64,000 bases of DNA from Phaeobacter gallaeciensis. Lineage in GTDB: Bacteria > Pseudomonadota > Alphaproteobacteria > Rhodobacterales > Rhodobacteraceae. The position numbers were made by a program, and so were the translations under genes. The notes under the pieces are model-generated. The model searched no databases. It was not told the origin of the DNA and saw only the letters and a list, made by a program, of their open reading frames with translations. The number at the start of each line of letters is the position of its first letter. The first letter of the stretch is position 1. The stretch is taken from NCBI RefSeq assembly GCF_001678945.1, contig NZ_CP015124.1, positions 2,332,001 through 2,396,000 of the forward strand. The letters run 5' to 3'. This document shows, piece after piece, positions 8,505 through 21,008 of the stretch.

Positions 8505-9346
8505 CCCGTATCGACCGCCGCGCGCTGTTTACCTCTGGTGCTGCGGCTGCCTTGCTGGCGGCGACGGGCACGTCATTGGCGGCTGCGCCGCGGGCGGGCG
8601 GGGTGCTGCGTCTTGCGGTGCCGCGTCAGGATGGGCTGATGGAGCAGGTGGCGCGTGGCGCCGTCTTCGACACCCTGACAGAGATCGCGCCCGATGGCGT
8701 GTTGCGGGGCGAGCTGGCCGAGGGATGGCACAGCAGCGACGCGGCCCGGACCTGGTCCTTTGATCTGCGCAGCGACGTGCGGTTCCATGATGGCGCGGCC
8801 ATGACGGCGGCGGATGTGGTTGCCTCGCTGAGCGGGCGCGGCATCGACGGCGCCGAGGTTGCCTTGGTGCAGCAGGTCGCCGACCATCGGATCGAGATCC
8901 AGCTGACGGTCGCAAATCCCCATCTTCCTTACCTTCTGGCGGATCCGGCGCATGTCATCGCTCCGGCGGGCCAGGTGGATATGCCATTGGCGCAGGCCGT
9001 GGGCACCGGCTGTTACCGCGTCGAGCGGGCGCAGGACGGACGGCATTTCCGCGCGGCAAAACTGGCCGATCATTACAAGGCCGGGCAGGCAGGCTGGGTG
9101 GATACGGTCGAGGTGATCGTCATCCCGGATGCCCGCGTGCGGACCGAGGCGCTGCGTGATGGTTATGTGGATGTGGCGGCATTGCCTGCACCAGAGGGGC
9201 TGATCGAAAAGGGCGGATTCCTGTATCATCCTTCGGCCAGCGACATGGCGCTAGCGGCGCGCAGCGATGTGGGAATGCCCCGCACCGTGGGCCGCCGCGC
9301 GGCGCTGGATGATGGCCGTATTGCCGAACGCTGGTGGCGGATCTGA
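8501..9346 (+). CDS. Short family 5 (peptide/nickel type) substrate-binding protein
   Basis: A 281-residue exported protein starting with a twin-arginine-like signal ([20 protein letters not shown]) and continuing as an SBP_bac_5 domain ([21 protein letters not shown], then the [13 protein letters not shown] segment). Normal members are about 500 residues; here the second lobe is missing, yet the frame is clean and the end is not disrupted. It is translationally coupled to pip (ATGA) and no ABC permease or ATPase gene is near. It may bind a ligand for a distant transporter, or be a degenerate but kept protein. Confidence 0.8.
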   Translation: MTRIDRRALFTSGAAAALLAATGTSLAAAPRAGGVLRLAVPRQDGLMEQVARGAVFDTLTEIAPDGVLRGELAEGWHSSDAARTWSFDLRSDVRFHDGAAMTAADVVASLSGRGIDGAEVALVQQVADHRIEIQLTVANPHLPYLLADPAHVIAPAGQVDMPLAQAVGTGCYRVERAQDGRHFRAAKLADHYKAGQAGWVDTVEVIVIPDARVRTEALRDGYVDVAALPAPEGLIEKGGFLYHPSASDMALAARSDVGMPRTVGRRAALDDGRIAERWWRI

Positions 9347-9376
9347 CCGGGGCGCAGGCCGGTTTCGAACTTCTCC

Positions 9377-9405
9377 TTGCAGATTCGCCCCATCAAGCGT
9401 ATATG
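9377..9405 (+). promoter_or_regulatory. Candidate promoter of rimP-nusA-infB
   Basis: TTGCAG (9377-9382), 17-base spacer, TATATG (9400-9405). It would give a leader of about 100 bases before rimP. The CTTG/TATAT pattern also resembles an alphaproteobacterial RpoH promoter, though less well than the one before dnaK. Confidence 0.4.
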
Positions 9406-9459
9406 CCTTTCACAACAGCGGCGCGTTGGGCTCTGGTCCAAGGCTCCACCGGGATTTTC

Positions 9460-9483
9460 AACGGGCCGCGCGCCCGTTTTTTT
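9460..9483 (+). terminator. Terminator or leader attenuator before rimP
   Basis: Stem ACGGGC/GCCCGT with loop CGCGC followed by seven T residues, a textbook intrinsic terminator. It lies 114 bp after the substrate-binding protein gene and 26 bp before the rimP start. Either it ends the pip transcript, or it sits in the rimP leader as an attenuator. Confidence 0.8.
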
Positions 9484-9509
9484 GTGTCCGAAAGACAGCT
9501 GGAACCCGA

Positions 9510-10127
9510 ATGACCAACGACCTGATTGCCAAAGCCGCGATTGACCGCCGCCTTGCCGAGATCATCACCCCGGTGATCGAGGATCTGGGCTATGAGCTGG
9601 TCCGTATCCGGCTGATGTCCGGCAAGACGACAACCCTGCAGATCATGGCCGACAAACCCGATGGCGGGATCGAAGTTGATGATTGTGCCGATATTTCGAA
9701 TGCCGTCAGCGCAGTTCTGGACGTCGAGGATCCGATCCTTGACGCCTACGCGCTTGAGGTCTCCAGCCCCGGCATCGACCGCCCCCTGACGCGTCTCAAG
9801 GACTTTGACATGTTCGAAGGCTATGAGGCCAAGCTGGAAACCGCCGAACTGATCGACGGTCGTCGCCGCTTCAAGGGCGAGCTGGCCGGTGTCGAGGATG
9901 ACGAGGTTCTGATCAATATCGAGGAACACGGCGAGCCCGTGACCATCGGTCTGAAGTTCGACTGGCTGAGCGATGCCAAGCTGGTGCTGACCGACGATCT
10001 GATCAAGGAAATGCTGCGCCAGCGCAAGGCGGCTGGCACGCTGAACGAAGATGCTTTTGACGACGTTATCGAAGATACGCCCCTTGAGGGCGAGGTGACC
10101 GAAGGGTCCGAAGAGGAGAACAAGTAA
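9510..10127 (+). CDS. rimP: Ribosome maturation factor RimP
   Basis: A 205-residue protein needed for 30S subunit maturation. It has the RimP N-terminal domain ([21 protein letters not shown]), the [14 protein letters not shown] motif that marks the family, and the SH3-like C-terminal domain; a long acidic tail is common in alphaproteobacteria. The open frame reaches back to 9267, but the ATG at 9510 begins the homologous sequence. It overlaps nusA by one base (TAATG), the standard rimP-nusA arrangement. Confidence 0.95.
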   Translation: MTNDLIAKAAIDRRLAEIITPVIEDLGYELVRIRLMSGKTTTLQIMADKPDGGIEVDDCADISNAVSAVLDVEDPILDAYALEVSSPGIDRPLTRLKDFDMFEGYEAKLETAELIDGRRRFKGELAGVEDDEVLINIEEHGEPVTIGLKFDWLSDAKLVLTDDLIKEMLRQRKAAGTLNEDAFDDVIEDTPLEGEVTEGSEEENK

Positions 10128-11761
10128 TGGCCATCACCTCTGCAAACCAGCTTGAGCTGTTGCAAACCGCCGAAGCCGTGGCGCGCGAGAAAATGATCGA
10201 CCCCGGCCTGGTGGTCGAAGCCATGGAAGAAAGCCTCGCCCGGGCGGCCAAAAGCCGCTACGGCAGCGAAATGGACATCCGTGTGTCCATCGACCGCAAG
10301 ACCGGCAAGGCCACCTTTACCCGCGTGCGCTCGGTCGTCGAAGATGAAGAGCTGGAAAACTACCAGTCGGAAATGACCGTCGAACAGGCCAAGCAGTACA
10401 TGGCTGATCCCAAGGTGGGCGACACCTATGTGGAAGAGGTTCCGCCGGTAGAAATGGGCCGTATCGCGGCCCAATCGGCCAAGCAGGTCATTCTGCAGAA
10501 GGTGCGCGAAGCAGAGCGTGACCGCCAGTATGAAGAATTCAAGGACCGCGCCGGTACCATCATCAACGGTCTGGTCAAACGCGAAGAGTTCGGCAACGTC
10601 ATCGTCGATGTGGGCGCTGGCGAAGCGATCCTGCGCCGCAACGAGAAGATCGGCCGCGAAAGCTATCGTCCGAACGATCGTATCCGCTGCTACATCAAGG
10701 ATGTGCGCCGCGAACCGCGCGGCCCGCAGATCTTCCTCAGCCGTACTGCGCCGGAATTCATGGCCGAGCTGTTCAAGATGGAAGTGCCTGAAATCTATGA
10801 TGGTATCATTGAGATCAAGGCCGTTGCCCGTGATCCCGGTTCGCGCGCCAAGATCGCCGTGATTTCCTATGATGGTTCGATCGACCCGGTGGGCGCCTGC
10901 GTCGGTATGCGCGGCAGCCGCGTGCAGGCCGTTGTGAACGAACTGCAGGGTGAAAAGATCGACATCATCCCGTGGAACGAAGATCAGCCGACTTTCCTCG
11001 TCAACGCGCTGCAGCCGGCCGAAGTGTCGAAAGTGGTTCTGGACGAAGAAGCTGGCAAGATCGAAGTTGTGGTCCCCGAGGAACAGCTGAGCCTGGCCAT
11101 CGGCCGCCGTGGTCAGAACGTACGTCTGGCCTCGCAGCTGACCGGTCTCGACATCGACATCATGACCGAGGAAGAGGAATCGGCGCGTCGCCAAAAGGAA
11201 TTCGAAGCGCGCACCGGCCTGTTCATGGAAACTCTGGATCTGGACGAATTCTTTGCCCAGCTGCTGGTCTCCGAAGGGTTCACCAGCCTCGAAGAGGTTG
11301 CCTATGTGGAGCTCGATGAACTGCTGGTCATCGACGGTGTTGACGAAGGCACCGCCGAAGAGCTTCAGGCCCGGGCCCGTGACTACCTCGAAGCCAAGGC
11401 CAAGGCGGCGATTGATGCCGCCCGTGCGCTGGGCGCAGAGGACAGCCTGATTGACTTTGACGGTCTGACACCCCAGATGATTGAGGCACTGGCAAAGGAC
11501 GGCATCAAGACGCTGGAAGACTTTGCCACCTGCGCGGACTGGGAACTGGCCGGCGGCTGGACCACGGATGGCGGCGAACGGATCAAGGACGACGGTATTC
11601 TGGAACCTTTCGGCATGTCGCTGGAAGAGGCACAGGATATGGTCATGACAGCCCGCGTATTGCTGGGCTGGGTTGATCCCGCCGAACTGGAACCGGAAGT
11701 CTCGGAAGATGACGAGGCCGAAGGTGACGAAGAAGCCGCTGACACAGGGGCCGGGGTCTGA
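10127..11761 (+). CDS. nusA: Transcription elongation/termination factor NusA
   Basis: A 544-residue protein binding RNA polymerase and RNA. Order of domains: N-terminal polymerase-binding domain (about 1-130), S1 domain (about 135-200), two KH domains (GACVGMRGSRVQ and AIGRRGQNVRLASQL), then two helix-hairpin-helix repeats (FTSLEEVAYVELDELLVIDG and IKTLEDFATCADWELAGG) and an acidic tail. The C-terminal repeats are the longer proteobacterial version that can contact the alpha subunit. Translationally coupled to rimP. Confidence 0.97.
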   Translation: MAITSANQLELLQTAEAVAREKMIDPGLVVEAMEESLARAAKSRYGSEMDIRVSIDRKTGKATFTRVRSVVEDEELENYQSEMTVEQAKQYMADPKVGDTYVEEVPPVEMGRIAAQSAKQVILQKVREAERDRQYEEFKDRAGTIINGLVKREEFGNVIVDVGAGEAILRRNEKIGRESYRPNDRIRCYIKDVRREPRGPQIFLSRTAPEFMAELFKMEVPEIYDGIIEIKAVARDPGSRAKIAVISYDGSIDPVGACVGMRGSRVQAVVNELQGEKIDIIPWNEDQPTFLVNALQPAEVSKVVLDEEAGKIEVVVPEEQLSLAIGRRGQNVRLASQLTGLDIDIMTEEEESARRQKEFEARTGLFMETLDLDEFFAQLLVSEGFTSLEEVAYVELDELLVIDGVDEGTAEELQARARDYLEAKAKAAIDAARALGAEDSLIDFDGLTPQMIEALAKDGIKTLEDFATCADWELAGGWTTDGGERIKDDGILEPFGMSLEEAQDMVMTARVLLGWVDPAELEPEVSEDDEAEGDEEAADTGAGV

Positions 11762-11790
11762 TCCCCGCTGCTCCTGAAAGGAGACGCTGA

Positions 11791-12411
11791 ATGGCTCGCG
11801 GAGGCGCCGAAAAAGACCGGTCAGACGGCCCGGAGCGAAAGTGCATCGCAACAGGTGAGGTCCAGCCCAAGCAGGGCCTCATCCGGTTCGTGATGGGCCC
11901 CGACGGGCAGGTCGTTGCGGATGTGTTCGGTAAACTCCCCGGTCGGGGCGTTTATGTGACCGCCAGCCGTTCTGCGTTAGATACGGCGGTAAAGAAGAAA
12001 CTCTTCGCCCGTGGCTTCAAGGCCCAGGTGAAGGTGCCCGAAGACCTTGCAGACGAGGTGGAGCGGCAGGTTCTGCGCCGTCTCGTTGATCTGATCAGCC
12101 TGGCCCGCAAGTCGGGTGATGCGGTCGGTGGCTATGAAAAAGTCAAGGATTGGCTGCTGAAGGAAGAGGCGAGTGTGCTGATTCAGGCGGCTGACGGATC
12201 CGGGCGTGGAAAGTCGAAACTGAGCACGCCGCACCGGGGGAACTATATCGGTTGCCTCTCTGCGGATGAGCTGGGGATGGCATTTGGGCGTCAAACTGTG
12301 ATACATGCGGCGCTGGCCTCTGGTGGACTCAGCAAACGTGTTGTAGAGGAAGCGCAACGATTGCAGGGTTTGCGCGAAATGGTGGGCGGCAAGGGCCGCA
12401 CGGAAGGATAA
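11791..12411 (+). CDS. Fused YlxR (DUF448) and L7Ae-like RNA-binding protein
   Basis: A 206-residue protein. Residues about 12-85 form the YlxR/DUF448 domain ([30 protein letters not shown]), and about 95-190 an L7Ae/YlxQ-like domain ([33 protein letters not shown]). In many bacteria these are two small genes between nusA and infB; in alphaproteobacteria one fused gene is usual. Likely binds RNA linked with ribosome or transcription functions. It lies 29 bp after nusA and 8 bp before infB in the same operon. Confidence 0.9.
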   Translation: MARGGAEKDRSDGPERKCIATGEVQPKQGLIRFVMGPDGQVVADVFGKLPGRGVYVTASRSALDTAVKKKLFARGFKAQVKVPEDLADEVERQVLRRLVDLISLARKSGDAVGGYEKVKDWLLKEEASVLIQAADGSGRGKSKLSTPHRGNYIGCLSADELGMAFGRQTVIHAALASGGLSKRVVEEAQRLQGLREMVGGKGRTEG

Positions 12412-12419
12412 AGAGCTTT

Positions 12420-14906
12420 ATGAGCGATAGTGACGGCAAAAAGACATTGGGTTTGCGTGGTGGTTCCCGGCCTGGGAACGTGAAACAGAGCTTCAGCCAT
12501 GGGCGGACCAAGAATGTCGTAGTGGAAACCAAGCGCAAACGCGTTGTGGTTCCCAAGCCGGGTGCGGGTAAAGGCGGCAGTGGTGCGTCTCCCGCGACGG
12601 ATGGATCCCGTCGACCTGCCGGCATCACCGACGCGGAAATGGCCCGCCGCCTGAAGGCGCTGCAGGCTGCCAAGGCGCGTGAAGTCGAAGAAGCCGCGCA
12701 GCGCGAGGCCGAGGAAAAGGCCCGTGCCGAAGAGCGTGAGCGCCGCCGCGCCGAGCAGGAAGCCAAGGAACGCGAACAGCGCGAAGCCGAGGAAAAAGCC
12801 CGTCGCAAGGCGGAAGAGGAAGAGCGCAAGCGCCTCGAAGCTGAAGAAGCGGCCAAGCGTGCAGCAGCGGCTCCGGCAGCAGAGCCGGAGAAGGCAAAAT
12901 CTGCCGGTCCCGCCGCAGGTCGTTCTGCGGCCAAACCCGCAGCCCAGGCCCCGCGCAAAGCCGACCGCGAACGCGAAGAGCGTGGCCGTGGTGGTAAAGG
13001 CCGCGACCAGGGTCGCCGTTCGGGCAAGCTGACATTGGGTCAGGCAACCGGCGAAGGTGGCCGCCAGCGGTCCATGGCGGCAATGAAGCGCAAGCAGGAG
13101 CGCGCGCGTCAGAAGGCAATGGGCACCGTCGAGCGTGAAAAGGTCATCCGTGACGTGCAGCTGCCGGAAACCATCGTTGTTTCCGAGCTGGCAAACCGTA
13201 TGGCGGAACGCGTTGGTGACGTGGTCAAATCGCTCATGAACATGGGCATGATGGTCACCCAGAACCAGTCGATCGACGCCGATACGGCTGAACTGATCAT
13301 CGAAGAATTCGGCCACAAAGTTGTCCGCGTTTCCGACTCGGACGTCGAAGACGTGATCAAAGAGGTCGAGGACAAGGAAGAAGATCTGCAGCCGCGTCCG
13401 CCAGTGATCACCATCATGGGCCACGTCGACCACGGTAAGACCTCGCTGCTGGATGCGATCCGCGATGCGCGGGTTGTGGCTGGCGAAGCAGGCGGTATCA
13501 CCCAGCACATCGGTGCGTATCAGGTGACCACCGATAGCGGCACCGTACTGAGCTTCCTCGATACGCCGGGCCACGCGGCCTTCACCTCGATGCGCTCTCG
13601 CGGTGCTCAGGTGACGGATATCGTGGTTCTGGTTGTGGCTGCCGACGATTCGGTCATGCCGCAGACCATCGAGGCGATCAACCACGCCAAGGCTGCCGGT
13701 GTTCCGATGATCGTGGCGATCAACAAGATCGACAAACCTGCGGCCGATCCGAACAAGGTGCGTGCCGAGCTGCTGCAACACGAGGTGATCGTGGAAGCCA
13801 TGTCCGGCGACGTTCAGGACGTGGAAGTGTCCGCCGTGACCGGCCAGGGCCTGGATGAACTGCTGGAAGCCATCGCGCTTCAGGCGGAAATCCTGGAACT
13901 GAAAGCCAACCCGAACCGTGCCGCCCAAGGCGCCGTGATCGAAGCACAGCTGGACGTGGGCCGCGGCCCGGTTGCCACTGTTCTGGTTCAGAACGGTACC
14001 CTGCATCAGGGCGACATCTTCGTTGTGGGTGAGCAGTACGGTAAGGTCCGTGCGCTGATCAACGACAAGGGTGAGCGCGTCAAGGAGGCCGGTCCGTCGG
14101 TTCCGGTCGAGGTTCTGGGTCTCAACGGCACGCCCGAAGCGGGTGACGTGCTGAACGTGACCGAGACCGAGGCACAGGCCCGCGAAATCGCGGAATACCG
14201 CGAGCAGGCCGCCAAGGACAAACGCGCCGCAGCCGGTGCTGCGACCACTCTGGAACAGCTGATGGCCAAGGCTAAGGAAGACGAAAACGTCTCCGAACTG
14301 CCGATCCTGGTCAAAGCAGACGTGCAGGGCTCTGCCGAAGCGATCGTTCAGGCGATGGAGAAGATCGGCAACGACGAGGTGCGCGTGCGCGTGCTGCACT
14401 CGGGTGTTGGTGCCATCACCGAAACCGATATCGGCCTGGCCGAAGCTTCCGGTGCGCCGGTCATGGGCTTCAACGTCCGTGCCAATACCTCGGCCCGTAA
14501 CACTGCCAACCAGAAGGGCGTCGAGATCCGCTATTACTCGGTGATCTATGACCTTGTGGATGACGTGAAAGCGGCGGCCTCGGGCCTGCTGTCGGCCGAG
14601 ATCAAGGAAAACTTCATCGGCTACGCGACCATCAAGGACGTGTTCAAGGTCTCCAACGTCGGCAAGGTTGCCGGCTGTCTGGTCACCGAAGGCGTTGCCC
14701 GTCGCTCGGCTGGTGTGCGTCTGCTGCGTGACAACGTGGTGATCCACGAAGGCACGCTGAAAACGCTGAAGCGCTTCAAGGATGAAGTCGCAGAGGTTCA
14801 GTCCGGTCAGGAATGCGGTATGGCCTTTGAGAACTACGAAGATATCCGCGCAGGCGATGTCATCGAAATCTTCGAGCGTCAGGAAGTTGAACGTAAGCTC
14901 GACTAA
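12420..14906 (+). CDS. infB: Translation initiation factor IF-2
   Basis: An 828-residue GTPase that brings initiator tRNA to the 30S subunit. The N-terminus has an IF2-associated segment (about 1-60), then a long charged Ala/Glu/Arg-rich linker (about 75-230) predicted as coiled coil, the IF2 N domain, the G domain with G1 GHVDHGKT at 334-341, DTPGH and NKID, and two beta-barrel domains plus the IF2 C3 domain. The linker's repeated GAA/CGC codons make long false frames on the other strand. Last gene of the operon, followed by a terminator. Confidence 0.97.
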   Translation: MSDSDGKKTLGLRGGSRPGNVKQSFSHGRTKNVVVETKRKRVVVPKPGAGKGGSGASPATDGSRRPAGITDAEMARRLKALQAAKAREVEEAAQREAEEKARAEERERRRAEQEAKEREQREAEEKARRKAEEEERKRLEAEEAAKRAAAAPAAEPEKAKSAGPAAGRSAAKPAAQAPRKADREREERGRGGKGRDQGRRSGKLTLGQATGEGGRQRSMAAMKRKQERARQKAMGTVEREKVIRDVQLPETIVVSELANRMAERVGDVVKSLMNMGMMVTQNQSIDADTAELIIEEFGHKVVRVSDSDVEDVIKEVEDKEEDLQPRPPVITIMGHVDHGKTSLLDAIRDARVVAGEAGGITQHIGAYQVTTDSGTVLSFLDTPGHAAFTSMRSRGAQVTDIVVLVVAADDSVMPQTIEAINHAKAAGVPMIVAINKIDKPAADPNKVRAELLQHEVIVEAMSGDVQDVEVSAVTGQGLDELLEAIALQAEILELKANPNRAAQGAVIEAQLDVGRGPVATVLVQNGTLHQGDIFVVGEQYGKVRALINDKGERVKEAGPSVPVEVLGLNGTPEAGDVLNVTETEAQAREIAEYREQAAKDKRAAAGAATTLEQLMAKAKEDENVSELPILVKADVQGSAEAIVQAMEKIGNDEVRVRVLHSGVGAITETDIGLAEASGAPVMGFNVRANTSARNTANQKGVEIRYYSVIYDLVDDVKAAASGLLSAEIKENFIGYATIKDVFKVSNVGKVAGCLVTEGVARRSAGVRLLRDNVVIHEGTLKTLKRFKDEVAEVQSGQECGMAFENYEDIRAGDVIEIFERQEVERKLD

Positions 14907-14931
14907 GGCGCTGCGACACTCAGAAACAGTC

Positions 14932-14959
14932 AAAACCCCGGCCTCTGTGCCGGGGTTTT
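14932..14959 (+). terminator. Rho-independent terminator after infB
   Basis: AAAACCCCGG / CCGGGGTTTTT with an 8-base loop, starting 26 bp after the infB stop. It works in either direction but fits the end of the rimP-infB operon. Confidence 0.9.
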
Positions 14960-14972
14960 TGCATCTTTGAGG

Positions 14973-15067
14973 TGGCGGGAGGTCTAGTGCCCGCCAAAAC
15001 GGCTGAGGGCAGCCGCCGGGCTGCCCTCTATTGCCGTGAGTGATTGGTCTTCAGTGGGTCTTCAGTG
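14973..15067. repeat. Hairpins and an 11-bp tandem repeat
   Basis: Three structures follow the infB terminator: TGGCGGG/CCCGCCA (14973-14996), a perfect 10-bp hairpin GAGGGCAGCC/GGCTGCCCTC with a 4-base loop (15005-15028), and the unit GGTCTTCAGTG twice in direct succession (15046-15067). A partial copy of the second stem (GAGGGCAGCC) recurs at about 15386. No function is recognised. Confidence 0.6.
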
Positions 15068-15423
15068 TGCCGCGAAAATCGGTGGTATTCGGAGGCGTTC
15101 TGCCGCGCCTACCGGCACCCCGTTGCGGTCGTTGATGTGTGCCTGCATGAACCTGTCCCGGACCAGAAAACATGTGCCCAAATAGGTCTACCTGTTGTCT
15201 GATCCTTCGTCAGGGAGAAGTTCAAAAAGGTTCACTGCCAGATAGTGTAACCAGTTTTTGACAAATTGGTTAACAAAATCTTGACGACTTGCGCCAAAGC
15301 TACAATGGCTAGTGTTTCTACCGACAAATCTCCAATATCCGTTAGTAAATTGCGTCCGGATTGGAGGGAAAGTTGGGGGTATGCCGAGGGCAGCCCGCCG
15401 GGCGGACCGCCAATTTTGGAACG
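15068..15423. other. Non-coding stretch between infB and mutT
   Basis: Together with the repeats before it, this makes a 517-bp gap. It is AT-richer than the surroundings around 15225-15360, with several TTGAC-like hexamers (about 15258 and 15281) but no convincing -10 at a proper distance. Short frames on both strands lack ribosome binding sites and family resemblance. I recognise no gene in it. Confidence 0.5.
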
Positions 15424-15822
15424 CTACAGCCAATCCCGCAGGATCGGAATCAGCGGAATATCGGCCGGAGGCATCGGGTAATCACGCAGCTCTTGCGGCC
15501 GAGCCCATTTCAGGACCTGGCCTTCCCGGGCCTGCGGAATGCCCTCCCATTTTCGGCATGCAAACAGCGGCATCAGCAGGTGAAAATCTTCATAGCTGTG
15601 GCTGGCAAAGGTCAGTGGCGCCAGGCAGGATTGCCAGGTGTTGATGCCCAGCTCCTCTTCCAGCTCGCGGATCAGCGCCACTTCGGGGGTCTCCCCGGCT
15701 TCAACCTTGCCGCCTGGGAATTCCCAAAGCCCGGCCATGGATTTGCCTTCGGGGCGCTGCGCCAGCAGGATCCGTCCTTCGACGTCGATCAGGGCCACGG
15801 CCGAGACGAGAACCGTTTTCAT
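15424..15822 (-). CDS. mutT: 8-oxo-dGTP diphosphatase MutT
   Basis: A 132-residue Nudix hydrolase that removes 8-oxo-dGTP from the nucleotide pool. The Nudix box occupies 38-60 and matches GX5EX7REUXEEXGU fully (G38, E44, R52-E53, E56-E57, G59). The LLAQRPEGKSMAGLWEFPGG segment is typical of MutT. Its ATG overlaps the argJ stop (ATGA), so it is translated with argJ; the argJ-mutT pair is common in Rhodobacteraceae. Confidence 0.93.
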   Translation of the reverse strand: MKTVLVSAVALIDVEGRILLAQRPEGKSMAGLWEFPGGKVEAGETPEVALIRELEEELGINTWQSCLAPLTFASHSYEDFHLLMPLFACRKWEGIPQAREGQVLKWARPQELRDYPMPPADIPLIPILRDWL

Positions 15823-17045
15823 GACCGATAATCCGCGTTGATGGTGATGTATTGATGGGTCAAATCGCAGGTCCAGACCGTTGCCGCGCCATCGCCAAGA
15901 CCCAGATCCACCTTGATCGTGATCTCGTCCTGTTTCATTTGCGCGGCGCCGTCCTCTTCCTTGTATGAGGGCGCAACCCAGCCTTTTTCGGCCACCAGAA
16001 CATCGCCGAAGGAGATCGACAGCAGGTCCCTGTCCGCCGCAGCGCCGGATTTTCCGATTGCCATCACCACGCGGCCCCAGTTGGGGTCCTCACCCGCGAT
16101 TGCGGTTTTCACCAGCGGCGAATTGGCAATCGCCAGCCCGTGGGTCTTGGCATCTGCGTCGCTTTCGGCGCCCGTCACCTGGATCTCGACGAACTTCGTG
16201 GCGCCTTCCCCATCGCGGACGACTTGATGCGCCAGATCCAGCATCACGCCCTCCAGCGCCTGCTCAAACTCCGGGTTCCCGGTTGCATCAACGCCCGATG
16301 CGCCGGTCGCGCAGAGCATCAGGCTGTCCGAGGTCGAGGTGTCGCTGTCTACCGTGATGCAGTTGAAGGTCCGGTCACAGATTTTGGCCAGCTGCGCCTG
16401 CAGCGCGCTTTGCTCGACCTTGGCATCGGTGAAGATATAGACCAGCATGGTCGCCATATCAGGCGCAATCATGCCAGATCCTTTGGCGATCCCGGCGATG
16501 TTCACGGTCTGCCCGTCGATGGTGACGGTGGCGCCAGCGCCCTTGGCAAAGGTATCGGTGGTCATGATGGCGGCTGCTGCTGCTTCCAGCGCATCGGCAT
16601 TCAGCCCATCATTCAGCTCGGCGATTTTGGCGACGATCCGATCATGCGGCAGCGGTTCACCAATCACCCCGGTCGAGGCGGTAAAGACGCGCCCCGCTGG
16701 TGCCCCAGTGATGCCGGAGACGGCGGCGACGATCTCTGCCACCGAGGTTTGCCCGTGATGACCGGTAAAGGCATTGGAATTGCCCGAGTTGACCAGAATG
16801 GCGGCGCTCGCCGAGGGATCTGCCCCAAGTTTCTCCTGACAATCGCGCACAGGTGCAGATCGCGTCTTGGAGCGAGTGAACACCCCGGAAACCGTGGTGC
16901 CCGGATCCAGTACCGCCAGCATCACATCGGTCCGGTCTTGGTATTTTACACCAGCGGCTGCGGTGGCGAACCGCACGCCTTTGATCGTGGGAAGATCGGG
17001 AAATCCGGCCGGAGCCAGTGGAGAACGGGGCAGAGGTTTTGCCAT
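15819..17045 (-). CDS. argJ: Bifunctional ornithine acetyltransferase / N-acetylglutamate synthase
   Basis: A 408-residue enzyme of the cyclic arginine pathway: it moves the acetyl group from N-acetylornithine to glutamate. The self-cleavage site is A198-T199 in the PDMATMLVY segment, T199 becoming the N-terminal nucleophile of the beta chain. Its presence means a separate ArgE is not needed for arginine synthesis, which bears on the ArgE-like gene at 44.6-45.7 kb. It lies 4 bp after the parvulin gene and overlaps mutT. Confidence 0.96.
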   Translation of the reverse strand: MAKPLPRSPLAPAGFPDLPTIKGVRFATAAAGVKYQDRTDVMLAVLDPGTTVSGVFTRSKTRSAPVRDCQEKLGADPSASAAILVNSGNSNAFTGHHGQTSVAEIVAAVSGITGAPAGRVFTASTGVIGEPLPHDRIVAKIAELNDGLNADALEAAAAAIMTTDTFAKGAGATVTIDGQTVNIAGIAKGSGMIAPDMATMLVYIFTDAKVEQSALQAQLAKICDRTFNCITVDSDTSTSDSLMLCATGASGVDATGNPEFEQALEGVMLDLAHQVVRDGEGATKFVEIQVTGAESDADAKTHGLAIANSPLVKTAIAGEDPNWGRVVMAIGKSGAAADRDLLSISFGDVLVAEKGWVAPSYKEEDGAAQMKQDEITIKVDLGLGDGAATVWTCDLTHQYITINADYRS

Positions 17046-17049
17046 CGGA

Positions 17050-17901
17050 TCAGTTCCTTACCAGGCCAAGATCTTTAATCATCGCGGGGTCCAGCCCTTC
17101 AACTTCGGGTCGTTCGATGGTGGCCTCAGCTGTCAGTGCGTTGACGCGATCTTCGACGGCGCGTGTCCGCAGTTCCTGCTCCAGCTCGCCGCGCACTTCG
17201 TCAAAGCTGGGCGCGGCAGATTTGCGCCGTTCGCGCAGCAGGATCACGTGCCAGCCGAACTGTGTTTTCACCGGATCAGAGATATCCCCCGACCGCATGG
17301 CAAGTACAGCCTCTTCGAATTCGGGAACCATACTACCCAGCCCGAACCAGCCCAGATCACCGCCGCTTGGCCCGGAGGGGCCGGTCGACCGCGCCTTGGC
17401 AGTGGTGGCAAAATCGGCGCCGTCTTCCAGCTCCATCTTGATCTTTTTGGCTTCTTCTTCGGTTTCCACCAGAATGTGCGCCGCGTGGAATTCATCGCCG
17501 CCATCGCCGGTGGAGTATTTACGGTCATAGGCCGCGCGCAGGGCTTCCTCACCGGTTGCGTTGGCCATCACCATTTCGATGACATCAGCGGCCAGCAACG
17601 CCCGGCTTTCGTTTTCGACCGACAGCTCCACGTAATGGGGCACTTCGCCATGCAGTTGCTGTTTCAGTGCCGTCTGCTGGATCAGCTGGTCCAGAATGGC
17701 GTTGTACAGCACCTCGTCCGGCAGTTGCTTGTATTGCTGTGGCAGGTTTTCACGGGCCATGATCATGTGACCAAGGGTGATCTCTTCGCCGTTGACTGAG
17801 GCCACCACGGTATTGGCATGCGGTGCGGCCTGTACCGACAAAGGCAGTGCCATTACGGCCGCAGTTGCCGCGTCTCGCAGAAAAGTGAGACCTTTCAGCA
17901 T
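17050..17901 (-). CDS. Periplasmic parvulin-type peptidyl-prolyl isomerase
   Basis: A 283-residue exported PPIC protein. A signal peptide (about 1-25, ending SVQA-AP) is followed by a SurA/PrsA-like N-terminal chaperone region (ILDQLIQQTALKQQL) and a rotamase domain at about 135-230 (HAAHILVETEEEA, GDLGWFGLGSMVPEFE, FGWHVILLRER). It probably assists folding of exported and outer-membrane proteins. It faces away from secA across 178 bp, and is 4 bp upstream of argJ. Confidence 0.9.
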   Translation of the reverse strand: MLKGLTFLRDAATAAVMALPLSVQAAPHANTVVASVNGEEITLGHMIMARENLPQQYKQLPDEVLYNAILDQLIQQTALKQQLHGEVPHYVELSVENESRALLAADVIEMVMANATGEEALRAAYDRKYSTGDGGDEFHAAHILVETEEEAKKIKMELEDGADFATTAKARSTGPSGPSGGDLGWFGLGSMVPEFEEAVLAMRSGDISDPVKTQFGWHVILLRERRKSAAPSFDEVRGELEQELRTRAVEDRVNALTAEATIERPEVEGLDPAMIKDLGLVRN

Positions 17902-18079
17902 TCAATTCTTCCTATTCCCGGGCCGCAGCATGGCGCGGCGTTGACACTTATATGCCTGCCGCTTACATCGCCTAAGGGCCAATGGCAGGACCGTCGTTTC
18001 CACCTTTGTTTATGGGTTGCGGGCAGGGCGGGCAAGCCTGCCTTAGGTCAGAAGCCATGACAGGACCGTGGGAGAGCAC

Positions 18080-20806
<2,727 letters not shown>

Positions 20807-20940
20807 GATACGCCTGCATCCCCGGTTGAACGCCAGCCGTTTTGACCGGGGATCGGCCCCTGATTTGGCCTGACCGCACGCGGGGGCCATTCAGACAGAG
20901 ATATTAAAATTCTCTTTATTCTGCCCGAATCTCTCCCGCA

Positions 20941-20964
20941 GGCGGCCACAAACTGGCCGCCTTT
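20941..20964 (+). terminator. Terminator-like hairpin after secA
   Basis: GGCGGCC/GGCCGCC, perfect 7-bp stem with a 7-base loop, followed by a short TTT. It lies 134 bp after the secA stop and 45 bp before the next start. The T tract is weak, so termination may be partial. Confidence 0.5.
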
Positions 20965-21008
20965 CCCATGCTACACTTCCTTAACCTATCCAGGGTGTGG
21001 AGTGTGTG

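Noticed and set aside
9267-9509. Upstream in-frame extension of rimP
   Set aside because: It overlaps the binding-protein gene and a terminator; homology starts at 9510.
12291-14933. Very long open frame on the strand opposite infB
   Set aside because: It is the antisense of infB in GC-rich codons; the composition is low-complexity Phe/His/Leu and no family is recognised. The same applies to the long frames opposite nusA (9821-11851), dnaK (25665-27710), secA (17972-19387) and hemH (2010-3074).
15188-15433. 81-codon minus-strand frame between infB and mutT
   Set aside because: No ribosome binding site, overlaps the mutT end, and the residues show no family pattern.
15266-15481. 71-codon plus-strand frame opposite the end of mutT
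   Set aside because: It overlaps mutT by 58 bp and has no convincing start signal or similarity.
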